Assembly (NCBI GenBank): GCA_021299565.1
Contig: JAJTHA010000016.1
Span: forward strand, 1-26,110
Length of the DNA stretch: 26,110 bases
Source of the DNA: Candidatus Caenarcanales bacterium
GTDB lineage: Bacteria; Cyanobacteriota; Vampirovibrionia; LMEP-6097
Direction of reading: 5' to 3'
Notes under the pieces: generated by a model
Told to the model about the DNA's origin: nothing
The model's input: the letters and a program-made list of their open reading frames with translations, nothing else
Database searches by the model: none
Part shown: one piece after another, positions 21,714 through 26,110 of the stretch
How positions within the stretch are numbered: position 1 is the stretch's first letter
How the letters are laid out: each line of letters begins with the position of its first letter
Position numbers and translations under genes: made by a program

Positions 21714-21753
21714 TAAGGATCTAGTTCAAAAGGCCGATATATGGAAATATAGT
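21714..21753 (+). promoter_or_regulatory. Promoter region of the 117-aa gene/gatD/glcEF operon
   Basis: Two readings are possible. A vegetative promoter: TTCAAA (21725-21730), 17 nt, TATAGT (21748-21753). A sigma-28-like promoter: TAAG (21714-21717), 15 nt, GCCGATAT (21733-21740), close to the consensus TAAA-N15-GCCGATAA. Either gives a 5' leader of 25-40 nt ending in a strong Shine-Dalgarno sequence (GGAGAGGG, 21776-21783). Confidence 0.45.
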
Positions 21754-21786
21754 AATAGTCTGAGGGGATTATCACGGAGAGGGACA

Positions 21787-22140
21787 ATGGAAATTAATCA
21801 GGTCAGCAAGATGCTAGCTTATAGCTTTGTATCTGAGTTGATCAAGAACAAAAAAATTAAAAAGAGAAAGTTCTCTGATTCCGCTTCAGAACTTGATAGT
21901 GGTCTTGAATTTAGTACTGAAGAAGTAGATAGTGCAAATTTAAGTTTTAGTGAACTAGAAGAATACTACAAAAACGTCATTTCTGTAATCGAAAATACCC
22001 CAGAGGTTAGAACCACTTTGGTAACAGCTCTCAAATCTTATCAAGAGAATGGAGGCGACCTTAATAGTCTTTATCCAACTGAGCTAATTGTTAAAGAGGG
22101 TTCTTTGAAGAAGACTTTGTTTTACAATGATAATGATTGA
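21787..22140 (+). CDS. Hypothetical protein (117 aa), weakly FlgM-like C-terminus
   Basis: Starts MEINQVSKMLAYSFVSELIK, has a basic patch (KNKKIKKRKF), then an acidic serine-rich stretch (DSASELDSGLEFSTEEVDSA), then a likely helical C-terminal half with TPEVRTTLVTALKSYQENGG. The latter loosely resembles the FlgM anti-sigma-28 core ('vR...V..LK..I..G.Y'), but the following part does not match convincingly. The strong Shine-Dalgarno sequence GGAGAGGG before ATG and the 4-nt overlap with gatD support it as a true gene and the first of the operon. The FlgM idea is a hypothesis; a lineage-specific protein of unknown role is equally possible. Confidence 0.65.
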   Translation: MEINQVSKMLAYSFVSELIKNKKIKKRKFSDSASELDSGLEFSTEEVDSANLSFSELEEYYKNVISVIENTPEVRTTLVTALKSYQENGGDLNSLYPTELIVKEGSLKKTLFYNDND

Positions 22141-22892
22141 TTAAAATAGCTCATCTTTATCCACATCACCTCAATCTCTATGGAGATATAGGCAATATCA
22201 TTACATTTGCTAATCGCCTAAAATGGCGCTCAATAGATTTTTGTATCGATGAAATTTCATTAGGGGAGCAGGTAAAAAAATATAAAGACTACGATTTGAT
22301 TTTTATTGGTGGTGGTCAGGATAGGCAGCAAGAAGAAATAGCAGCTGACATAGCTTCAAGACGTAATGAATTATTTGATTTAGTTGAGAATAATTTGCCA
22401 GTGCTTGCAGTATGCGGTGGTTATCAGCTTTTGGGTAAATATTATCAAACTTCTGAAGGTCATGAAATTGCAGGTTTAGATATTTTGGGGATAATAACAA
22501 AAGCACCCAGCCAGCAAAAAAACAGTAAACAAGATAGGTTAATTGGCAATGTTAGTGCCAAATTATTGTTAGAAATGCAATTTAATACAGAGCTAAAAAC
22601 CTTGGTTGGTTTCGAGAATCACTCAGGTAGAACTTTTATAGTTGATCAAAATACCAAACCCCTTGCCCAGATTATCAAAGGCTTTGGTAATAATGCTGAG
22701 GATGTCTTTGAAGGTGCTTATTACAAAAACCTTATTGGGACTTATGTTCATGGCAGTTTACTTCCCAAAAATCCACATCTGGCTGATGAGATTTTGTATA
22801 GGGCAATTAAATATTCAGGGAAGAACTATTCTTTAAATGCATTAGATGATAGTTTTGAGTTGGAGGCTCATAATTTTGCTCTTAAATTATAA
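22137..22892 (+). CDS. gatD: Lipid II isoglutaminyl synthase glutaminase subunit (GatD-like)
   Basis: 251 aa class I glutamine amidotransferase of the CobB/CobQ-like type. N-terminal LYPHHLNLYGDIGNIITFAN matches GatD. The nucleophile Cys is C93 in LPVLAVCGGYQLLG, with the catalytic His in IGTYVHGSLLPKNP (H205) and ENHSGRT upstream of it. GatD supplies ammonia to the Mur-ligase-like subunit MurT, which amidates the D-Glu of lipid II. MurT is usually adjacent; here the neighbours are glcE and glcF, so the partner must be elsewhere. The start is TTG at 22137, overlapping the previous stop (TTGA), which is consistent with coupled translation; no other start lies nearby. A cobyric-acid-synthase role is less likely, given the short length. 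Confidence 0.82.
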   Translation: MIKIAHLYPHHLNLYGDIGNIITFANRLKWRSIDFCIDEISLGEQVKKYKDYDLIFIGGGQDRQQEEIAADIASRRNELFDLVENNLPVLAVCGGYQLLGKYYQTSEGHEIAGLDILGIITKAPSQQKNSKQDRLIGNVSAKLLLEMQFNTELKTLVGFENHSGRTFIVDQNTKPLAQIIKGFGNNAEDVFEGAYYKNLIGTYVHGSLLPKNPHLADEILYRAIKYSGKNYSLNALDDSFELEAHNFALKL

Positions 22893-23956
22893 TGCTGATT
22901 TTTCAAGATAAATTAGGTAGATATTTCACTGAAAAAGATTATTCCAAAGATCAGGATTTGGATTTGGTAACAATTGATACTAGTGCTTTTACAAAAGAGA
23001 GAGTATACAAAATAGAACACGAAGATTTTGTTGCGACTATACCAGCAACAATGACTTTAGAAGATCTGGATCAAGATCTTTTAGAGCAAGGTTTTACCAC
23101 TCGTTTGTATGCGCCCAAGCATTATACTTTGTCTAGAATAATTGCTGAGGATTGGCAGCATAATTTACAGAGACAAGTTCTTGGCTTGGAGGTGGTAGAT
23201 ATCAATGGTCAACTAACCAGAAGCGGATCCAAAGTGATTAAAAACGTTTCAGGCTATGATCTCAATAAATTATACATAGGTAGTTTTAATACTTTAGCCA
23301 TTATTCATAGTCTTACTCTAAGACTAGAAGCGCTTCCTGATAAACAATACAAACTGCGTTTAGATCTTTCGAATTTGGATATCAAAAAAATCCTAAATAA
23401 TAAATCCTTGGATTTTTATTATCATCTGGAATCGAATTTTTTTGATGATTTTTTTGAATTAAGCTTTGAATATCATGCTTCTCAATTGCTTTTGGAGATT
23501 GCTTTTGCGGGTAAAGCGCATCTTGCGCAAACAAGAGTAAGTAAAATTTTGCATCAACTCAAAAATTTCAAAGCTTTATTAGGCTTAAGCCTAGAACAAT
23601 TGGAACAGATTACTGTTAGTGAAATTAAGTATGCAAAATCTTACCCCAATTCAAATCCAAAAGCAGAGATCCACGCAAAATTGTCAGATTTAGCACAAAT
23701 TTTTACTGAACTGATTCAGTCCCATCCAAATACTAAAATTAAGCTTTTGCCTTTTCAATCAAGAATAGATTTTTATTGCATTAATGCTAGTTTACCTAAA
23801 GTATCCCTGCCGTCTTACATCATGTTCTATCCAGTTACTTATCAATCTAGAGTATTTGAAAAAAGAGAAATCCAAAACATCTTTGAACGAAAGATTATTG
23901 AAGAATTGAAAGATATCTATGACCCGCGCAACAAGCTTAATCCGGAGATGATATGA
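22892..23956 (+). CDS. glcE: GlcE-like glycolate oxidase subunit
   Basis: 354 aa, the same length as E. coli GlcE. The clearest match is SGSKVIKNVSGYDLNKLYIG, then SFNTLAIIHSLTLRLEALP, which corresponds to the family's 'GG.V.KNVAGYDLsKL..GS.GtLg.i'. An N-terminal PCMH-type FAD domain is expected (TIPATMTLEDLDQDLLEQGF), but the usual glycine-rich loop ('GG.vA.gl.G..R') reads TLSRIIAEDWQHN and is shortened, so FAD binding may be reduced or lost. It starts on the last base of gatD's stop and overlaps glcF by 4 nt. GlcD, the main catalytic subunit, is not in the window. Confidence 0.82.
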   Translation: MLIFQDKLGRYFTEKDYSKDQDLDLVTIDTSAFTKERVYKIEHEDFVATIPATMTLEDLDQDLLEQGFTTRLYAPKHYTLSRIIAEDWQHNLQRQVLGLEVVDINGQLTRSGSKVIKNVSGYDLNKLYIGSFNTLAIIHSLTLRLEALPDKQYKLRLDLSNLDIKKILNNKSLDFYYHLESNFFDDFFELSFEYHASQLLLEIAFAGKAHLAQTRVSKILHQLKNFKALLGLSLEQLEQITVSEIKYAKSYPNSNPKAEIHAKLSDLAQIFTELIQSHPNTKIKLLPFQSRIDFYCINASLPKVSLPSYIMFYPVTYQSRVFEKREIQNIFERKIIEELKDIYDPRNKLNPEMI

Positions 23957-25143
23957 AGGAAAATCTTAAAGAACATATAGATGAAATTCTCAAATCTTGT
24001 ATTCATTGTGGTATGTGTTTACCAGCTTGCCCTACTTATCAAGTGACAGGTAATGAAGGTTATTCACCTCGTGGAAGAATTTATACAATTGCTAATCAAG
24101 ATACTTTGATAAATCAAAAACAAATTTTTGATTATTTGGATACTTGTCTAAGTTGTTCTGCCTGTGAAACTGTTTGTCCATCTGCAGTTCAGTATCAAAA
24201 CATTATTGATTATGCTCGTTATGATTTAAAACTAAGTCGTAAGAACAAAGGCTTATGGGCTTTTGTTAGAAAATATATTTTTGCAAATTTTCTAACGGAT
24301 AGATCAAAGCTGACTAAGTTAAAAAATTTACTGGCAAATTTTGATTGGCTTAGTAATATAGCTGGATTAGTTTTTCCAAAAATCAAATTATTGAATAAGC
24401 TTAAGCCCAATCTAAAAGCGCCTTATAAGTCAATTGATATTGGTAGGCGTTTTCGTAGTACAGCCTCTGTTAATAAAAGTAAGACAGTTGCTCTTATGCT
24501 TGGTTGCGTGATGGATACTTTTTATAATCAAGTGCATCACGATAGTATCAAACTGCTTAATGCCTGTGGTTATGATGTTTTGATTCCAAATCTAGATTGT
24601 TGTGGAGCACTAGCTTGTCATTCTGGGGAATTTGATTTGGGCTTAAAACAAAGACACGATTTTGTTGCTAAGGCTAAAGCGTTGAAAATCCCTCTAGTAG
24701 TGAATTCTGCTGGCTGTGGAGCTTTTTTGAAAGAACAAAATGACATTGAGGTCCTCGATATCATAGAACTTATTAGTGATCCTATTTATGATATTTGGCA
24801 TCATTTACCAAAACAAGATCTGCAAATCGTTTATCATCCAGCATGTCATTTGAATCATAAACAGGGATTAAGTTCTAAATATTTACAATTACTCGAAAGA
24901 TTTTTTAAAGTTGATACTAGTAGTCTTAACGCGGATACTTGCTGCGGCTCTGCTGGGATTTATAATATTCTTGAACCGGATATGGCATTTAAAATTGGTG
25001 AGAAAAAAGCTATGGAATTAAGCGTTTTTGAATCTTGCATAGTTGCATCGGCTAATCCGGGTTGTATTAATCAATTGCAAGCACATCTTGGATCTGCTTA
25101 TGAAGTAGTTCACCCAATAAGCCTGCTCGCTAATTTGTTATAG
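23953..25143 (+). CDS. glcF: GlcF-like iron-sulfur subunit
   Basis: 396 aa electron-transfer subunit. Two N-terminal ferredoxin-type 4Fe-4S motifs are intact: CIHCGMCLPACPTY (about residues 16-29) and CLSCSACETVCPS (about 63-75). Two CCG domains follow: LDCCGALACHSGE with NSAGCGAF, and YHPACHLNH with DTCCGSAGIYN, the arrangement of GlcF and related membrane-peripheral oxidoreductase subunits. Together with GlcE and a GlcD elsewhere it would pass electrons from glycolate or a similar 2-hydroxyacid to the quinone pool. It is the last gene of the overlapping operon; no terminator is visible before the next promoter. Confidence 0.9.
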   Translation: MKENLKEHIDEILKSCIHCGMCLPACPTYQVTGNEGYSPRGRIYTIANQDTLINQKQIFDYLDTCLSCSACETVCPSAVQYQNIIDYARYDLKLSRKNKGLWAFVRKYIFANFLTDRSKLTKLKNLLANFDWLSNIAGLVFPKIKLLNKLKPNLKAPYKSIDIGRRFRSTASVNKSKTVALMLGCVMDTFYNQVHHDSIKLLNACGYDVLIPNLDCCGALACHSGEFDLGLKQRHDFVAKAKALKIPLVVNSAGCGAFLKEQNDIEVLDIIELISDPIYDIWHHLPKQDLQIVYHPACHLNHKQGLSSKYLQLLERFFKVDTSSLNADTCCGSAGIYNILEPDMAFKIGEKKAMELSVFESCIVASANPGCINQLQAHLGSAYEVVHPISLLANLL

Positions 25144-25164
25144 CTAAATTATTTCTTTATATTT

Positions 25165-25173
25165 TGCTACAAT
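25165..25173 (+). promoter_or_regulatory. Extended -10 promoter of the 228-aa gene (leaderless-type)
   Basis: TGC-TACAAT followed by exactly 7 nt and ATG 25181. No Shine-Dalgarno sequence. This is one of the clearest examples of the recurrent arrangement in the window. Confidence 0.6.
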
Positions 25174-25180
25174 TGGATTG

Positions 25181-25867
25181 ATGGTAACAAAGACGTTAAC
25201 GGCAGGTTTTGATGGAAGAATAGTTGATCAAAGCGCTTTTGATAAAGCTCAAGCTGGCCTTCAGCAAATTAAAGATTTTCTTGATGCAAAATTTACTAAG
25301 TGGAATGGAGTTCAACCTTTAACTGAAGAGGAGACCAGAGATCGTCTGTCCGAGTTTCATAGAGCTTACGGAGAACAGTTTACAGGTGATGTTATTGATG
25401 ATCATGGGCAAAAATTACAATCAAGAACTTGTATTCAAACACCTTTGCCAAAATTAGTTCAGCATTTCATTAATAAAAATCACTTGGTGCGTTTGAGAGA
25501 GAAATTGATTGGCAAGGAGTCGGAGCTTTCTAAAGCAAATAATCGAATTAATGATTTTATTACTAATACAGATTTGAATTTAGATATGCATGATACAACT
25601 CATGGTAAATTAGAGGGAATTTTAAAATGGCTTAAGACTCTAGGTGTAGATCTTGGAGGAAATAATTCTGCGACCAAAATGAAACTCGCGCATAGTGCTA
25701 CCAGTTCTGAAAAAATCGCATCGGCAATAGATCAGAAAAGAATTCAACCTGTAATGGATCAAGCAAGTCCTACGACAGATGAAGCAATTAATTTGGGCTG
25801 GGCGAAATTAAATCATTTTGCTAGTGATAGTCTTCAATTTATGCCTAAAATTGATACTGAGGACTAA
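25181..25867 (+). CDS. Hypothetical protein (228 aa)
   Basis: Unrecognised. No signal peptide or membrane segment. A helical middle part (HLVRLREKLIGKESELSKAN, and so on) could form a coiled coil; the rest is hydrophilic with Ser/Thr/Asp-rich segments. ATG 25181 is preferred over the TTG one codon earlier because a TGCTACAAT promoter ends 7 nt before it. The stop is 2 nt from the stop of the convergent murC gene. It is probably lineage-specific. Confidence 0.65.
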   Translation: MVTKTLTAGFDGRIVDQSAFDKAQAGLQQIKDFLDAKFTKWNGVQPLTEEETRDRLSEFHRAYGEQFTGDVIDDHGQKLQSRTCIQTPLPKLVQHFINKNHLVRLREKLIGKESELSKANNRINDFITNTDLNLDMHDTTHGKLEGILKWLKTLGVDLGGNNSATKMKLAHSATSSEKIASAIDQKRIQPVMDQASPTTDEAINLGWAKLNHFASDSLQFMPKIDTED

Positions 25868-25869
25868 AA

Positions 25870-26110
25870 CTATCTTTTAAACCCATCAGCAGTTTTAGAA
25901 ATATTACCAGCTCCTACAATAAATAAATAATCACAACCCTCCAAATGCTTATCAATATTAGGTTTGAGAGCAGCTTTCATATCACTTAAATTTCCCTGTG
26001 AAGTTAAATTTGTCTCTATCGGTTCAAGATACAAAACATTTTCTTTGTTTATTTCTTTAACCATGCTTTTGCTATCTATCCCTGGAATATGTTTGCTTCT
26101 AGCTACATAG
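25870..26110 (-). CDS. murC: UDP-N-acetylmuramate--L-alanine ligase, C-terminal fragment
   Basis: The frame is open to the right edge of the window; only the last 79 residues are present. YVARSKHIPGIDSKSMVKEI corresponds to the family's '..ARE.pipGvs...la..i', and YLFIVGAGNISKTADGF corresponds to the C-terminal 'd.vlv.GAGnI.ki...' of MurC. MurC adds the first amino acid (L-Ala) to UDP-MurNAc in peptidoglycan precursor synthesis. An ATG at 26064 exists inside the frame but lies past conserved sequence, so it is not the start. Confidence is limited by the small visible part. Confidence 0.72.
   Translation of the reverse strand, partial: YVARSKHIPGIDSKSMVKEINKENVLYLEPIETNLTSQGNLSDMKAALKPNIDKHLEGCDYLFIVGAGNISKTADGFKR

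Noticed and set aside
25870..26064. A 64-aa independent small gene at the right edge
   Set aside because: The frame stays open to the window end and the added residues match MurC, so this is the 3' end of a longer gene.

Overview
The window reads as a chromosomal segment from an AT-rich (roughly one third G+C by eye), Gram-negative-type bacterium. The best guess is a non-photosynthetic relative of Cyanobacteria (Melainabacteria/Vampirovibrionia). The support is FtsZ, which carries cyanobacteria-like blocks (EFW..NTD.QAL near residues 37-47, then VVTRPFSFEGRRR), and a Tic20-like membrane protein. An RND efflux pump, a lipoprotein adaptor, an O-antigen-ligase-like protein and PilO point to an outer membrane. 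No rRNA, tRNA, IS element, prophage or CRISPR array is visible. The lineage is inferred, not proven.

Layout. 1-2470: the end of a lytic-transglycosylase gene (+) faces a minus-strand operon pilO-hisS-tic20-like-small protein. 3161-5033: an intergenic region with a 103-bp palindromic repeat, an M23 peptidase with a methionine-rich linker, rdgB on the opposite strand overlapping its 3' end, and a second copy of the repeat. 5034-7700: cysE, an SAMHD1-like HD hydrolase, a candidate small RNA with its own promoter and terminator, two tiny overlapping membrane-protein genes (-), and a leader ORF. 7688-14786: a small unknown protein with a terminator, ftsZ with a promoter covered by an inverted repeat, an O-antigen-ligase-like protein, and an RND adaptor/pump pair. 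14828-20942: a RhuM-family protein, rnhB with an unknown partner gene, pheA, ftsI, an MqnB/MtnN-family nucleosidase and pfkA. 20963-25143: a secreted FKBP isomerase with a terminator, then an overlapping four-gene operon (small FlgM-like?/gatD/glcE/glcF). 25181-26110: an unknown protein and the 3' end of murC.

Functional themes. Cell envelope and division dominate: FtsZ, FtsI, MurC, the GatD amidase subunit, two wall hydrolases, the polysaccharide ligase and the RND pump. Around these sit housekeeping enzymes: HisS, PheA, CysE, PfkA, RdgB, RnhB.

The most striking signal is regulatory. Most genes that open a transcription unit have no Shine-Dalgarno sequence and instead a -10 hexamer ending 6-8 nt before the start codon, so the predicted mRNA begins at or next to the start codon (leaderless). 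Two divergent gene pairs even share overlapping -10 boxes. Clear Shine-Dalgarno sequences appear mainly in front of small genes of unknown function. Other points worth a second look are the candidate sRNA at 7028-7144, the inverted repeat on the ftsZ promoter, and a possible sigma-28/FlgM-like link upstream of gatD-glcEF.
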